Positions 45,941 to 56,058 of a DNA stretch of 64,000 nucleotides are shown one piece after another. This DNA comes from Glaciecola sp. (GTDB lineage: Bacteria > Pseudomonadota > Gammaproteobacteria > Enterobacterales > Alteromonadaceae), in the NCBI GenBank assembly GCA_029251505.1, contig JAQXDG010000081.1:1-64000 (forward strand), written 5' to 3'. The number at the start of each line of letters is the position of its first letter. The first letter of the stretch is position 1. The notes beneath the pieces were generated by a model. The model did not search any database. It saw only the letters and a program-made list of their open reading frames with translations, and was not told the DNA's origin. The position numbers and the translations under genes were made by a program.

Positions 45941-46867
45941 ATGATAACTAATCACACCGCAATTAACGCGTTACTCAACGCTATCAAACAACCTAAGAAC
46001 AAGGCTTTACTCAAGTCCTTGATGCTTTTGTTATTAATTATTTATATCTTATTTACATTGGCAAATATGTTTTGGCAGTTTGTCCCAGCGCCTGCGTCAC
46101 CTAAAATTCCAATGCAAATCTCGCAGCAACAATCACAAACTAATAACAGCACCGGTAATGTCCAAGATTTAATCGCAGTCAATATCTTTGGTAAAGCCAA
46201 AGCTGTCTCTGTTCAACCTGTTAGTACCGTGACCAATGCCCCTGAAACAAAATTAAGTTTAACCCTCACAGGTGTCGTCGCCTCTACCACCGAAGAAGAT
46301 GGTGCCGCTATTATCTCTAATCGTAATACCCAAAGTACTTATGGCATTGGCGAAAAAATCGAAGGAACGCAAGCCATCTTAAGCCGCGTTTTTGCAGACC
46401 GTGTTATTATCAGTAATCGCGGTGCAAAAGAAACCCTCATGCTAGATGGTATCGATTTTTCTAAAATATCGTCCCAAGTAGACGCACCCGATAGCAACGC
46501 AGTATTTTTACCTGCCAACCAAACCATTCCCAAGAATATCGTCAAAACAGTCGCTGAGGGGCCTAGCCTAGAAAGCATCGCACAATTACGCGACAAACCT
46601 GAAAAATTTATCGATTTTATTAATGTCGCCCCCGTTCGAAATGATGGCGAACTACAAGGCTACAAAGTATCGCCTGGCAAAGATGCCGCGTTATTCAATG
46701 AAACAGGATTACAGACCGGTGATGTCATTACCTATATCAACGGCTTAGATTTAACCCAACCGCGAGAGGCGGTAGAAGCAATGCAATCACTCCGAGAATC
46801 AGATAGCTTGGAAATATCAGTGTTGCGTAACGATCAACCCATGACATTGTCGTTATCTTTACCCTAA
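45941..46867 (+). CDS. gspC: GspC, type II secretion inner-membrane protein
   Basis: 308 residues. One N-terminal membrane helix (about 26-46, LMLLLLIIYILFTLANMF), a periplasmic homology region (about 75-180, LTLTGVVASTTEEDGAAIISN) that contacts the secretin GspD, and a C-terminal PDZ domain (about 215-305, SPGKDAALFNETGLQTGDVITYINGLDL). It is the first gene of the twelve-gene gsp operon and connects inner and outer membrane parts of the machine. Confidence 0.94.
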   Translation: MITNHTAINALLNAIKQPKNKALLKSLMLLLLIIYILFTLANMFWQFVPAPASPKIPMQISQQQSQTNNSTGNVQDLIAVNIFGKAKAVSVQPVSTVTNAPETKLSLTLTGVVASTTEEDGAAIISNRNTQSTYGIGEKIEGTQAILSRVFADRVIISNRGAKETLMLDGIDFSKISSQVDAPDSNAVFLPANQTIPKNIVKTVAEGPSLESIAQLRDKPEKFIDFINVAPVRNDGELQGYKVSPGKDAALFNETGLQTGDVITYINGLDLTQPREAVEAMQSLRESDSLEISVLRNDQPMTLSLSLP

Positions 46868-46904
46868 CGACAATGCAATTTCGGTGAATTATTCACAAGG
46901 TACT

Positions 46905-48989
46905 ATGTCTATGTTTTCAAACCTGGTTTCTCAAGTTAAAACCATTTCAGTCGCAACCGTAATGACCGTGGCCATTGTGGTTGCTGCAATCCCTGTGACA
47001 ACCACGTCTTTTGCTGTGCTCGCAGCACAATATTCACCGAACTTTAAAAATACCGATATCAATGAATTTATTGCGATTGTCGGTAAAAACCTTCAACGCA
47101 CCATTATCGTAGACCCAAATGTACGAGGCAAAATTTCAGTCCGCAGTTATGATTTATTAGATGAAGAACAATATTATCAATTCTTTTTAAACGTTCTACA
47201 AGTCTATGATTTTGCAGTCATTGAGATGCCTAGTGGTATTTTAAAAGTTATTCGTTCCAAAGATGCCAAAAGTTCTAATTTGCCCGTGGTCGAAGGTAAT
47301 ATTCAGAATGGCGATGAGATGATCACGCGCGTGATCCCCGTCTATAACGTTCCGGTTCGTGAATTAACGCCATTATTGAGACAACTCAATGACAGCGCCG
47401 GCGGCGGTAATGTCGTGAGTCATGATGCATCCAACGTGATGATGCTAACCGGTCGAGCAGCCGTGATTAACCGCCTAGTTGAAATCATCGAACGCGTCGA
47501 TAGAGCAGGCGATGAAGAAGTCGAAATTATCAAACTTAAATTCGCCTCAGCATCTGAAATGGTGCGCATTATTGATAGTATTAATAAATCCCAAGGTAAA
47601 GCTGCTGCCAATACCGGTAAATCAGAACCTCGTGTTGTTGCCGACGACCGCACCAATTCGGTTATCGTCAGTGGTGATGTCAAAGCACGTCAACGTCTGA
47701 TTAACCTGATCACACGCATGGATCAAGAATTAGAAACCAGCGGTAACACCCGCGTTATATTTCTTAACTATGCCAAAGCCGATGATTTGGTCAAAGTCTT
47801 AAAAGGTGTATCAGAAAGTATTCAAGCCGAAGAAAAAGGTGGCACCAGCTCTCGCTCTAAATCAAGCTCGGGTCGTGAAGTCAGCATTGATGCCCACGAA
47901 GATTCCAACTCACTCGTCATTACCGCTGAACCAGATATGATGCGTTCATTAGAAGAAGTGATTCGCCAATTAGATGTGCGTCGTGCTCAGGTACAAGTAG
48001 AAGCGATTATTGTTGAAGTCTTTGAAGGTGATGGCACAACCTTGGGTGTTCAATTGGTTTCTGAAGAAGGTGGTGGTACACAATTTACCAACGGCGTTGT
48101 CGGTGTCGGCTCTTTAGGCGTGGCATTACGTCAAGCTGAAGACAAAATATCGACTGTCACGACCTCGGCTAATGATGGTAGCCCAATTGAAACGACGGAT
48201 ACTACCCCTGGTGATTTTACTGCACTTGCTACTTTGTTAGGTGGTGCTAATGGGATGATTGCTGGGATTATCCAAAATGGTTGGGGCGCAGTAGTGCAAG
48301 CGGTATCCACCGATACCAATTCAAATATCTTAGCTACACCACATTTAACCACCATGGATAATGAAGAAGCATTCTTTATTGTCGGACAAGAAGTACCGAT
48401 TATTACAGGTACCTCTACCGGTTCTAACAACTCCAATCCATTCCAAACGGTCGAGCGTCAAGAAGTAGGGATCAAACTCAAGGTCACCCCACAAATTAAC
48501 GAAGGTGATGCCGTTCAATTACTGATCGAACAAGAAGTATCGAGTGTTTCTGGTGCGACTTCGGTGGATATTTCAATTAACAAGCGTGAAATCAAAACCA
48601 CCGTCATCGTCGATGATGGCGGCACGATTGTCTTAGGTGGATTAATTGATGAAGATGTGCAAGAAAGTGTCTCGAAGGTGCCAATCTTAGGCGATGTTCC
48701 TTTCTTAGGGCATTTATTCAAAACGACCACGTCGAGCAAACGTAAGCGTAATTTGATGGTGTTTTTACGTCCGACGATTGTCCGTGACGGCGTAACCATG
48801 AACAAAATGTCACACCGTAAATACAACTACATCCGTGCCGAACAACTTAAGCGTCAAGCAGATGGTATTCCGTTAATGCCTAATTCTCAAGGCCCTAGCC
48901 TACCAGAGTGGAATGATGCATTGAGCTTACCACCATCATTTGAAGATTACTTGATGGAAAAAGACAAGCAAGCGAACGATAACGACTAA
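46905..48989 (+). CDS. gspD: GspD, type II secretion secretin
   Basis: About 694 residues. Signal peptide ending near AVLAAQ, then N0-N3 periplasmic domains (KNTDINEFIAIVGKNLQRTIIVDPNVRGKISV). The C-terminal secretin domain forms the outer-membrane channel (VPIITGTSTGSN, VGIKLKVTPQINEGD, VPILGDVPFLGHLFK). A Ser/Gly-rich linker occurs in N3 (GGTSSRSKSSSGRE). The ORF track begins at an upstream GTG; the ATG at 46905 or the next at 46911 fits the signal peptide better, and AAGG lies just upstream. 37 nt after gspC. Confidence 0.95.
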   Translation: MSMFSNLVSQVKTISVATVMTVAIVVAAIPVTTTSFAVLAAQYSPNFKNTDINEFIAIVGKNLQRTIIVDPNVRGKISVRSYDLLDEEQYYQFFLNVLQVYDFAVIEMPSGILKVIRSKDAKSSNLPVVEGNIQNGDEMITRVIPVYNVPVRELTPLLRQLNDSAGGGNVVSHDASNVMMLTGRAAVINRLVEIIERVDRAGDEEVEIIKLKFASASEMVRIIDSINKSQGKAAANTGKSEPRVVADDRTNSVIVSGDVKARQRLINLITRMDQELETSGNTRVIFLNYAKADDLVKVLKGVSESIQAEEKGGTSSRSKSSSGREVSIDAHEDSNSLVITAEPDMMRSLEEVIRQLDVRRAQVQVEAIIVEVFEGDGTTLGVQLVSEEGGGTQFTNGVVGVGSLGVALRQAEDKISTVTTSANDGSPIETTDTTPGDFTALATLLGGANGMIAGIIQNGWGAVVQAVSTDTNSNILATPHLTTMDNEEAFFIVGQEVPIITGTSTGSNNSNPFQTVERQEVGIKLKVTPQINEGDAVQLLIEQEVSSVSGATSVDISINKREIKTTVIVDDGGTIVLGGLIDEDVQESVSKVPILGDVPFLGHLFKTTTSSKRKRNLMVFLRPTIVRDGVTMNKMSHRKYNYIRAEQLKRQADGIPLMPNSQGPSLPEWNDALSLPPSFEDYLMEKDKQANDND

Positions 48990-48998
48990 GGGTGACCA

Positions 48999-50447
48999 AT
49001 GGATATTAGCTTTAGTTTTGCCAAACGTCATCAAATCTTATTAGATCCGGTGACGCCTACGGTTTTTTATACACAAGAAACCGCGCTTGAGGTGTTTGCT
49101 GAAGTGCGTCGCGCTTTTGGGAGCGGTTTTGCGTTGGAACAAGTGCCAACCGATAAATTTGAAACGTTACTCACGTCTTTTTATCAACGAGATTCTTCTG
49201 AAGCAAAACAACTAATGGAAGACTTAGGCAATGAAAGTGACTTGTTTGCGCTGGCTGAAGAACTTCCTGATACCGAAGATCTTCTCGATAGCGAAGATGA
49301 TGCGCCCATTATCAAACTCATCAACGCGATGCTCGGTGAAGCGATCAAAGAAGGCGCCTCTGATATTCATATCGAGACATTTGAAAATCAACTTGTTGTT
49401 CGTTTTCGAGTAGATGGGGTTTTACGTGAAATTTTACGTCCCAATCGTAAAATGTCCTCGATGCTTGTCTCGCGTATTAAAGTCATGGCTAAACTCGATA
49501 TCGCTGAAAAGCGCATTCCTCAAGACGGTCGAATTTCACTAAAAATCGCTGGTCGTGCGGTAGATGTGCGTGTTTCGACGATGCCATCGAGCCATGGTGA
49601 GCGCGTCGTATTGCGATTATTAGACAAAAATAACGTGAGATTAAACCTTGAAGATCTGGGTATGACAGCAGCCAATCGTACTATTTTCTCTGACTTGATC
49701 CGCAAGCCTCATGGCATCATTTTGGTTACTGGTCCAACGGGTTCAGGTAAATCCACCACCTTGTATGCAGGATTAAGTGAAATCAATTCCAAAGACCGTA
49801 ATATTTTAACCGTTGAAGATCCCATTGAATTTGATCTGCAAGGGATTGGTCAAACCCAAGTCAACACGCGTGTCGATATGACATTTGCGCGCGGGCTTCG
49901 TGCTATTCTAAGGCAAGATCCTGATGTAGTCATGATCGGTGAAATCCGCGATTGTGAAACAGCAGAAATTGCAGTACAAGCGAGTTTAACCGGCCACCTA
50001 GTGTTATCCACTCTACACACCAATACCGCTGCTGGCGCCATTACGCGCTTAGAAGATATGGGCATTGAACCGTTTTTATTATCATCGAGCTTACTCGCAG
50101 TATTATCACAACGCCTAGTCCGTACCTTATGCATAGACTGTAAAATCCCACATGAAGCGACTCCCTCTGAGTGTGAAGTACTGGGATTAACGACGCCGCA
50201 AATCATTTATTCTCCAGGTGATTGTATTACTTGCAACCATACAGGCTATCGTGGCAGAACGGGTATTCATGAGCTACTCCGCGTCAATGAAGATGTCCGG
50301 GAACTGATGCATACTGGTAAAGGTGAGCAAGCCATCGAAAAATTGATCCGCAAAGATACGCCGAGCATCCGCTCTGATGGTTGCGATAAAGTCCTCAGTG
50401 GCGTGACTTCTCTGGAAGAAGTACTGCGCGTAACGCGCGAGGAATAA
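48999..50447 (+). CDS. gspE: GspE, type II secretion ATPase
   Basis: Hexameric cytoplasmic motor, 482 residues. Walker [15 protein letters not shown], Asp box [10 protein letters not shown], Walker [14 protein letters not shown] and His box [12 protein letters not shown] are intact. A zinc-binding tetracysteine loop (CIDC and CITC) follows near residues 380-410. The N1 domain is compact compared with Vibrio EpsE (503 residues). The ATG follows AAGGGTGACCA. Drives pseudopilus assembly. Confidence 0.97.
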   Translation: MDISFSFAKRHQILLDPVTPTVFYTQETALEVFAEVRRAFGSGFALEQVPTDKFETLLTSFYQRDSSEAKQLMEDLGNESDLFALAEELPDTEDLLDSEDDAPIIKLINAMLGEAIKEGASDIHIETFENQLVVRFRVDGVLREILRPNRKMSSMLVSRIKVMAKLDIAEKRIPQDGRISLKIAGRAVDVRVSTMPSSHGERVVLRLLDKNNVRLNLEDLGMTAANRTIFSDLIRKPHGIILVTGPTGSGKSTTLYAGLSEINSKDRNILTVEDPIEFDLQGIGQTQVNTRVDMTFARGLRAILRQDPDVVMIGEIRDCETAEIAVQASLTGHLVLSTLHTNTAAGAITRLEDMGIEPFLLSSSLLAVLSQRLVRTLCIDCKIPHEATPSECEVLGLTTPQIIYSPGDCITCNHTGYRGRTGIHELLRVNEDVRELMHTGKGEQAIEKLIRKDTPSIRSDGCDKVLSGVTSLEEVLRVTREE

Positions 50448-50453
50448 CGGTTT

Positions 50454-51680
50454 ATGGCAGCGTTTGCATTTGAAGCAGTCAATCCACAAGGCAAAACCAA
50501 GAAAGGCGTACTTGAAGGCGATAACGCGCGTCAAATACGTCAACAACTGCGTGAACAAGGACTGATCCCTGTTACTGTTGAGCAAGTCAAAGAACAACAA
50601 ACAAACAAAAATAATGCATTTCAATTTACGTTATTCAAACCCAGTATCTCTGCTGGTGAATTAGCATTATTAACCCGTCAGTTAGCCACCTTAGTTGAAG
50701 CTGCATTACCGATTGAAGAGGCCTTATTAGCGGTCGCTGAACAGAGCGAAAAACCTCGTCAAAAGAATATGATGATGGCAGTGCGGTCTAAAGTAGTTGA
50801 AGGGTTTGGTTTAGCTGAAGCGTTAGGGGATTTTCCGAGTATATTTGATACCTTGTTTATTGCAATGGTAGCTGCAGGTGAAAAATCTGGGCACTTAGAC
50901 GTGGTGCTTAACCGCTTAGCTGATTACACTGAAAATCGAGAAAAAACCCGCAGCCAAGTGATCCAAGCCATGATTTATCCGGGCTTGATGATGTTTTTTG
51001 CTGTCGCTATCACGGTTTTATTGTTAACCGTCGTCGTGCCTAAAATTGTCACCCAATTTGAGCATATGGGGCAAGGCTTACCTCCTATTACCCAAATCGT
51101 CATGGATATTTCAACTTTTTTACAAGCATCCTGGATGTGGGTAGTGATTGCGTTAGTTGTTGCTATCATCGGCGCACAACGTACCTTACGCATTCCGGCC
51201 ATGCAGCTCAAATTCCATCGCTGGATATTGGACGTGCCACTCATCGGTAAAGTCAATCGTGGTCTAAATACCGCACGTTTTGCTCGCACCTTATCCATTT
51301 TAACTGCCAGTGCCGTACCGCTACTCGAAGCGATGAAAATTGCCAGCGATGTACTACTCAATAAGCATATAAAAGCCCAAGTCGCTGAATCTGCGATCAT
51401 GGTCAAAGAAGGCGCGAGTTTACGTGCCGCATTAGATAAAACCAAAATATTCCCGCCCATGATGATGCATATGATTGCCTCGGGCGAACGCTCTGGTGAG
51501 TTACAAGGAATGTTAGCTCGAGCGGCGGATAACCAAGACCGTGAATTTGAATCTCTGGTTGGTGTGTCACTCAAAGTCTTTGAGCCACTGCTAATCGTTT
51601 CTATGGCAGGCATAGTGCTGTTTATTGTACTGGCTATCCTGCAACCCATAATCGCATTAAATAGCATGGTGAATACGTAA
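50454..51680 (+). CDS. gspF: GspF, type II secretion inner-membrane platform protein
   Basis: 408 residues with two repeated T2SSF domains (about 72-195 and 275-397) and three membrane segments (about 172-195, 222-242 and 377-400). LALLTRQLATLVEAALPIEEALLAVAEQ and LNTARFARTLSILTASAVPLLEAM are diagnostic. Its stop overlaps the gspG ATG (TAATG). Confidence 0.96.
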   Translation: MAAFAFEAVNPQGKTKKGVLEGDNARQIRQQLREQGLIPVTVEQVKEQQTNKNNAFQFTLFKPSISAGELALLTRQLATLVEAALPIEEALLAVAEQSEKPRQKNMMMAVRSKVVEGFGLAEALGDFPSIFDTLFIAMVAAGEKSGHLDVVLNRLADYTENREKTRSQVIQAMIYPGLMMFFAVAITVLLLTVVVPKIVTQFEHMGQGLPPITQIVMDISTFLQASWMWVVIALVVAIIGAQRTLRIPAMQLKFHRWILDVPLIGKVNRGLNTARFARTLSILTASAVPLLEAMKIASDVLLNKHIKAQVAESAIMVKEGASLRAALDKTKIFPPMMMHMIASGERSGELQGMLARAADNQDREFESLVGVSLKVFEPLLIVSMAGIVLFIVLAILQPIIALNSMVNT

Positions 51681-52105
51681 TGAAAAAAGCAACTGGTTTT
51701 ACGCTTATCGAAGTAATGGTGGTCTTAGTGATCATCGGTATTATGGCCTCTATGGTCGTACCACAAATTTTAGGTAACCAAGAAGAAGCGCAGCTTAAAA
51801 AAGCCGCCATCGATATTCAAACCTTAGAAGGGGCGATGCAGATGTATAAGCTTAACAACAATCGCTACCCGACCACTGAACAAGGTTTAGAAGCATTAGT
51901 CAGTGAACCCACGATTGACCCGATCCCTCGCGCGTATCGTGAAGGTGGCTATATCCAACGTCTCCCGACGGATCCTTGGGGCAATGACTATCAGTTAATC
52001 TCCCCTGGAGAAGTAGGCGCGGTTGATATTTTTTCTAACGGCCCTGATATGGAACCCGGTACTGATGATGATATCGGTACGTGGAATCTCAACGACTACC
52101 TTTAA
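51680..52105 (+). CDS. gspG: GspG, major pseudopilin
   Basis: 141-residue prepilin with a short leader cut after glycine (KKATG then FTLIEVMVVLVIIGIMA, with Glu5). The C-terminal GPDMEPGTDDDIGTWN is the calcium-binding site of major pseudopilins. Forms the shaft of the pseudopilus. One-base overlap with gspF shows coupling. Confidence 0.97.
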   Translation: MKKATGFTLIEVMVVLVIIGIMASMVVPQILGNQEEAQLKKAAIDIQTLEGAMQMYKLNNNRYPTTEQGLEALVSEPTIDPIPRAYREGGYIQRLPTDPWGNDYQLISPGEVGAVDIFSNGPDMEPGTDDDIGTWNLNDYL

Positions 52106-52124
52106 CTAAAACAATCAGACGTTT

Positions 52125-52745
52125 ATGATCCCTGCACAGCGCCAATCTGGATTTACCCTAATCGAAATCATGTTGGTGCTTGTCATCATGGGATTAGTGT
52201 CTGCGTACGTCGTCGTCAATGCGTTTGGTACTAATCCGTCCGATAAGCTCAAAACAGAAGCCCAGCGCTTTCATGCTATCGCAACCATGGCCTCTGATTT
52301 TGCGGTATTAAATCAGCTACAATTTGGTCTTGTGATTGATGATAAGCGTAACAGCTATCATTTTGTAACTTTAGATGACAACGACAATTGGATCCCTATC
52401 CAACAGAATAACGCTTTTACTAAGCGCGAATTAGACAGCAATTATGCGCTCAAGTTGCAACTTGACGGCTTTGAGTGGGAAACTGAAGATTCCTTGTTTA
52501 GTAATAACACTTTGTTTGATGAAACATTATCTGTATCCAGTGATGGGGTCCAAATAGGTAAAGAAGAAGACATTCCTCCCCCGCCACCGCAAATACTATT
52601 TTTATCCAGTGGCGATATTACAGAGTTTACCCTGACCTTTAAGTTTTTCGATGCGCAGTTGGGTAATGAAACATTCAGTGTTAGCTCACAAGGGTATTTA
52701 CCTTTGAAGCATGATTTAACTGCTGCCGATAAAGAGCGCCCTTAA
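52125..52745 (+). CDS. gspH: GspH, minor pseudopilin
   Basis: 206 residues with prepilin leader RQSG then FTLIEIMLVLVIMGL. A globular periplasmic domain follows and includes a short proline run (EEDIPPPPPQILF) near residue 150. Minor pseudopilin near the tip of the pseudopilus. Stop overlaps the gspI ATG. Confidence 0.92.
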   Translation: MIPAQRQSGFTLIEIMLVLVIMGLVSAYVVVNAFGTNPSDKLKTEAQRFHAIATMASDFAVLNQLQFGLVIDDKRNSYHFVTLDDNDNWIPIQQNNAFTKRELDSNYALKLQLDGFEWETEDSLFSNNTLFDETLSVSSDGVQIGKEEDIPPPPPQILFLSSGDITEFTLTFKFFDAQLGNETFSVSSQGYLPLKHDLTAADKERP

Positions 52746-53179
52746 TGCAGATCTTTAGCCGGTTACCTCGCTTACGTCTCCCTACTTCAGCATTGCGTTA
52801 CTCTCAACGAGGCATGACTTTGATTGAAGTCATGGTGGCATTGTTGATTTTTGGTTTAACGGGTAGTGCGGTGATGAAAGCAACAACAGAAAATTTATCT
52901 AGTGTTGGGCAATTACAAGATATTACCTTTGCGACTTTTGTTGCCAACAATCGGCTCGCTCAATTACACCTTGCGCGAGAATGGCCGATTAAAAACAATG
53001 AAAAAGGGCAAATGGATATGGCTAGCAGCACGTGGTATTGGCAACAAACCGTCACCAAAACTGCCGAAACTGAACTCATACAAGTCAGAATTACTGTTGC
53101 TACCGATGAAGCATACCGTCGTCCAATTACTGATGTGGTGAGCTTTTTTGCTAAACCGACCGCCAGTGGTGCGCCTTAA
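52745..53179 (+). CDS. gspI: GspI, minor pseudopilin
   Basis: 144 residues. The leader is unusually long (23 residues, basic, ending QRG) before MTLIEVMVALLIFGLTGSAV, with Glu5 conserved. The start overlapping the gspH stop (TAATG) supports the long leader; an internal start is not obvious. Core of the GspI-J-K tip complex. Confidence 0.92.
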   Translation: MQIFSRLPRLRLPTSALRYSQRGMTLIEVMVALLIFGLTGSAVMKATTENLSSVGQLQDITFATFVANNRLAQLHLAREWPIKNNEKGQMDMASSTWYWQQTVTKTAETELIQVRITVATDEAYRRPITDVVSFFAKPTASGAP

Positions 53180-53826
53180 TGCAAGCACAACGCGGATTTA
53201 CCTTAGTTGAAATCTTGGTCGCCATTGCGATATTTTCATTAATTGCCGCGGCCTCTACTGCTGTCTTGACCAATGTCATTGCTGCGTCAGAACAATCATC
53301 ACAATCCATCGAACGATTACAATCACTGCAACGTGCTATGATGGTTATCGAGCGCGATTTGTTACAAGCCGTAAATCGAGCACCACGGATTGGCGGTGTA
53401 GATAATAACACGACGGTATTTTTCGGTGGCGCCGGTGAAATGCAAAGCACCCATGATGGTGTCAGTTTTGTCCGTAACGGCTGGCAAAATCCTATGTGGT
53501 TACTACCTCGTTCAAATATGCAAGGTGTCGCCTATCGCCTTAATAGCGATAATGTATTGGAACGTCTGCACACCCTTTTTGTCGACAACGATTTAGGTAT
53601 TGACCCCATAGTACGACCACTATTAACAGGCGTTACTGACTTGAATATCGAGTTTATGGTGGCAATTAATTCACGTAACGAAATTAGTTGGGATGAGTCT
53701 TATAAAGGCACTAAAGTACCTAAAGGCATTGCCATTGAGATCACAACCAAAGAGTTTGGTGTGATCCGACGTGAATTCGCCCTGCTTGATCCGCCAGCGG
53801 TCCCTGCCCCAGAGGCAAGTTCATGA
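53179..53826 (+). CDS. gspJ: GspJ, minor pseudopilin
   Basis: 215 residues. Leader MQAQRG then FTLVEILVAIAIFSLIAAAS. The globular domain includes ERDLLQAVNRAPR and FVRNGWQNPMWLLPRSNMQGVAYRL, typical of the family. Coupled by one-base overlap with gspI and four-base overlap with gspK. Confidence 0.94.
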   Translation: MQAQRGFTLVEILVAIAIFSLIAAASTAVLTNVIAASEQSSQSIERLQSLQRAMMVIERDLLQAVNRAPRIGGVDNNTTVFFGGAGEMQSTHDGVSFVRNGWQNPMWLLPRSNMQGVAYRLNSDNVLERLHTLFVDNDLGIDPIVRPLLTGVTDLNIEFMVAINSRNEISWDESYKGTKVPKGIAIEITTKEFGVIRREFALLDPPAVPAPEASS

Positions 53827-54812
53827 CTCGTTCACCTCTAGCGCAACAACGCGGCATGGCATTGTTGATTGTGTTATTTATCGTCGCACTGGTGAGTGTA
53901 CTTGCAACCGAGATGGGCAGTCGCTTACAACTACAAGTTCAACGTGCCAGTAATATTAAAGATAACAATCAAGCGTATTGGTACAGTATTGGTGCTGAGG
54001 CTTACGCCATGATCGCCATCAAAAACTTATATGAACTGGATGATGGCAATATCCATCTCGATCAACCTTGGGCACAACCCCTAGTTTATCCGATAGAAAA
54101 TGGCCAAATTACCGCCACAATTACAGATTCTCAAGCATGTTTTAATATTAATGCATTAGCACAGCCCCCAAGCTCTTCTAACACTGGCGATCGCAATACC
54201 ACGCCGGCTATGGACGCCTTTAGTGCGTTAGTTAGAAAAATAACCAATGGCGATACTTACACTGCGGATGTCGTTAGAGACTCGCTGGTTGATTATCTCG
54301 ATGACAATACCAGCGCCCGCCCGTATGGCGCAGAAGATGACACTTATTTGGGTTTACGCTATCCACATTTAAGCGCCAATACTCTCTTAACCGAAGTCTC
54401 CGAACTACGGTTAGTCAATGGCGTTAATGTCGAGTGGTTTGCTGATTTATTAAAATATGTGTGCGTGCTACCACAAAACCAAAACTTGGTCATTAATATC
54501 AATACCCTTACTGAAGATGATGACATTTTATTATCTGCCGTCACAGGGCTATCCGTATCAGATGCCCAATCATTAATCGAGTCACGCCCTGAGCGTGGCT
54601 ATGAAACGGCGGCTGATTTTTTTGACGAGCCAGAAATGGCTGGTATCATCTTGTCGGATACGCAACGAACATGGTTCAACACTACTACAGAGTATTTTAC
54701 CTTAACGACAATTACTCAGTATAATGAGACACAGTTTACATTGACCAGCTTGATGCATGTAACCAATCAAGAAAATGTCAGTGTCATTCAACGCACTTTT
54801 GGGAGAAGGTAA
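53823..54812 (+). CDS. gspK: GspK, minor pseudopilin of the tip
   Basis: 329 residues. Leader ending QQRG, then MALLIVLFIVALVSVLATEM; as usual for GspK, the Glu5 of other pseudopilins is absent. A large alpha-helical domain (about 100-240, VRDSLVDYLDDN, YPHLSANTLLTEVSELRLVNGV) caps the tip complex. Starts within the gspJ stop (ATGA overlap). Confidence 0.94.
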   Translation: MTRSPLAQQRGMALLIVLFIVALVSVLATEMGSRLQLQVQRASNIKDNNQAYWYSIGAEAYAMIAIKNLYELDDGNIHLDQPWAQPLVYPIENGQITATITDSQACFNINALAQPPSSSNTGDRNTTPAMDAFSALVRKITNGDTYTADVVRDSLVDYLDDNTSARPYGAEDDTYLGLRYPHLSANTLLTEVSELRLVNGVNVEWFADLLKYVCVLPQNQNLVININTLTEDDDILLSAVTGLSVSDAQSLIESRPERGYETAADFFDEPEMAGIILSDTQRTWFNTTTEYFTLTTITQYNETQFTLTSLMHVTNQENVSVIQRTFGRR

Positions 54813-54813
54813 C

Positions 54814-56055
54814 GTGGAACAACTCATCATTCGCTTAGGCGCACACGCTGAACAGGCTATCGATTGGGCGATCTGGCAAACCACCCAGCAAACTATTTTA
54901 GCTTCTGGTGTGTTACCCGATGCAGCGGCACTTGACACATTACAAGAACGCGCAGCTGGGAGACCCTTGACTGTCTTAGTTCCGTCAACTGAAGTGTTGT
55001 TACGGACCATTACCTTGCCCCCTGGAGCATCACGCAAAGTCATTCAATCCATTGGTTTTATGCTAGAAGATGATGTGGCATTAGATATTGATGAACAATT
55101 CATTGCATTAGGTCCCAAAGTAAATAATCAACAGATGGTAGCCATTGTTGCCGATGCGACTATGAATCAATGGTTGAGATGGCTAAGCGATGCAGGGTTA
55201 CAGTGCCAGCGGATGCTCCCAGATATATTGGCACTACCCTTACCGATCGCAGCGGATGATACTGTGCCGACATTAGCCAGTATGCAAATCCGAGAACAAC
55301 TGTTATTGCGCAGTAGTTCATGGGCCGGCTGGGCAGGTGAAACATCCTGGTTAGCGCCGTTATTACAACAGCATATCCAACACCAAGGCAACCCCTTTGC
55401 ACTGACACAATTTACCCAAGATGATATCTTTGCTAACAATGAGTTAGTCACTACGCACACCGCTGAATTAGAATTACCGATGCATATTTTCGCACAGGGT
55501 ATTGCACCGCAGACCGATTCTGGATTTATTGCTAGTACGTCATTTAACTTATGCCAAGGTAAGTACCAGCAAAAACAGCGTAGCTCAGGTCAATGGCAAT
55601 ATTGGCGAAGTGTTGCGGCTGTTGCCGTAATCGCTTTGGGTTTAGGCTTGGTAGATAAGAGCATAATGATCTATGATTTACAGCAACAAAATGATCAACT
55701 TAACAGTCAAATCCAACGTGATATTCAAAAAAGCTTTCCCGATATTGGTGCATATCGTGACGCAAGACGCGCGATCACTCAATATGTGAATCGTTTACAT
55801 GATATGGGTAATGGTGTTTCAGGTGTCGATATGCTCACTAACCTCAGCAATGCTTTTGCAGCATCCAATGTCGAAGCGCAATCATTAAAATTTAACCATG
55901 ACCGATCAGAGTTAAGGATCCAAGCGCAAGCGAAATCATTTGCGGATTTACAGACCTTTAAAAATCAAGCGCAGGCGATTGGCTATACCGTAGAAGAAGG
56001 TGCCATTAATAATCGCAACAATTTAGTCATCGGCACATTGACCATCAAAGGATAA
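54814..56055 (+). CDS. gspL: GspL, type II secretion inner-membrane protein
   Basis: About 413 residues. Cytoplasmic actin-like domain (1-240) that binds GspE, one membrane helix (about 265-285) and a periplasmic ferredoxin-like domain. The ORF track starts 13 codons inside gspK; the GTG at 54814 is preferred because GGGAGAAGG lies just upstream and it begins after the gspK stop. Confidence 0.93.
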   Translation: MEQLIIRLGAHAEQAIDWAIWQTTQQTILASGVLPDAAALDTLQERAAGRPLTVLVPSTEVLLRTITLPPGASRKVIQSIGFMLEDDVALDIDEQFIALGPKVNNQQMVAIVADATMNQWLRWLSDAGLQCQRMLPDILALPLPIAADDTVPTLASMQIREQLLLRSSSWAGWAGETSWLAPLLQQHIQHQGNPFALTQFTQDDIFANNELVTTHTAELELPMHIFAQGIAPQTDSGFIASTSFNLCQGKYQQKQRSSGQWQYWRSVAAVAVIALGLGLVDKSIMIYDLQQQNDQLNSQIQRDIQKSFPDIGAYRDARRAITQYVNRLHDMGNGVSGVDMLTNLSNAFAASNVEAQSLKFNHDRSELRIQAQAKSFADLQTFKNQAQAIGYTVEEGAINNRNNLVIGTLTIKG

Positions 56056-56058
56056 ATC

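Noticed and set aside
50975-51667. 230-residue minus-strand ORF opposite gspF.
   Set aside because: It is the reverse shadow of the GspF coding frame, lying within a firmly identified gene, with no family resemblance.
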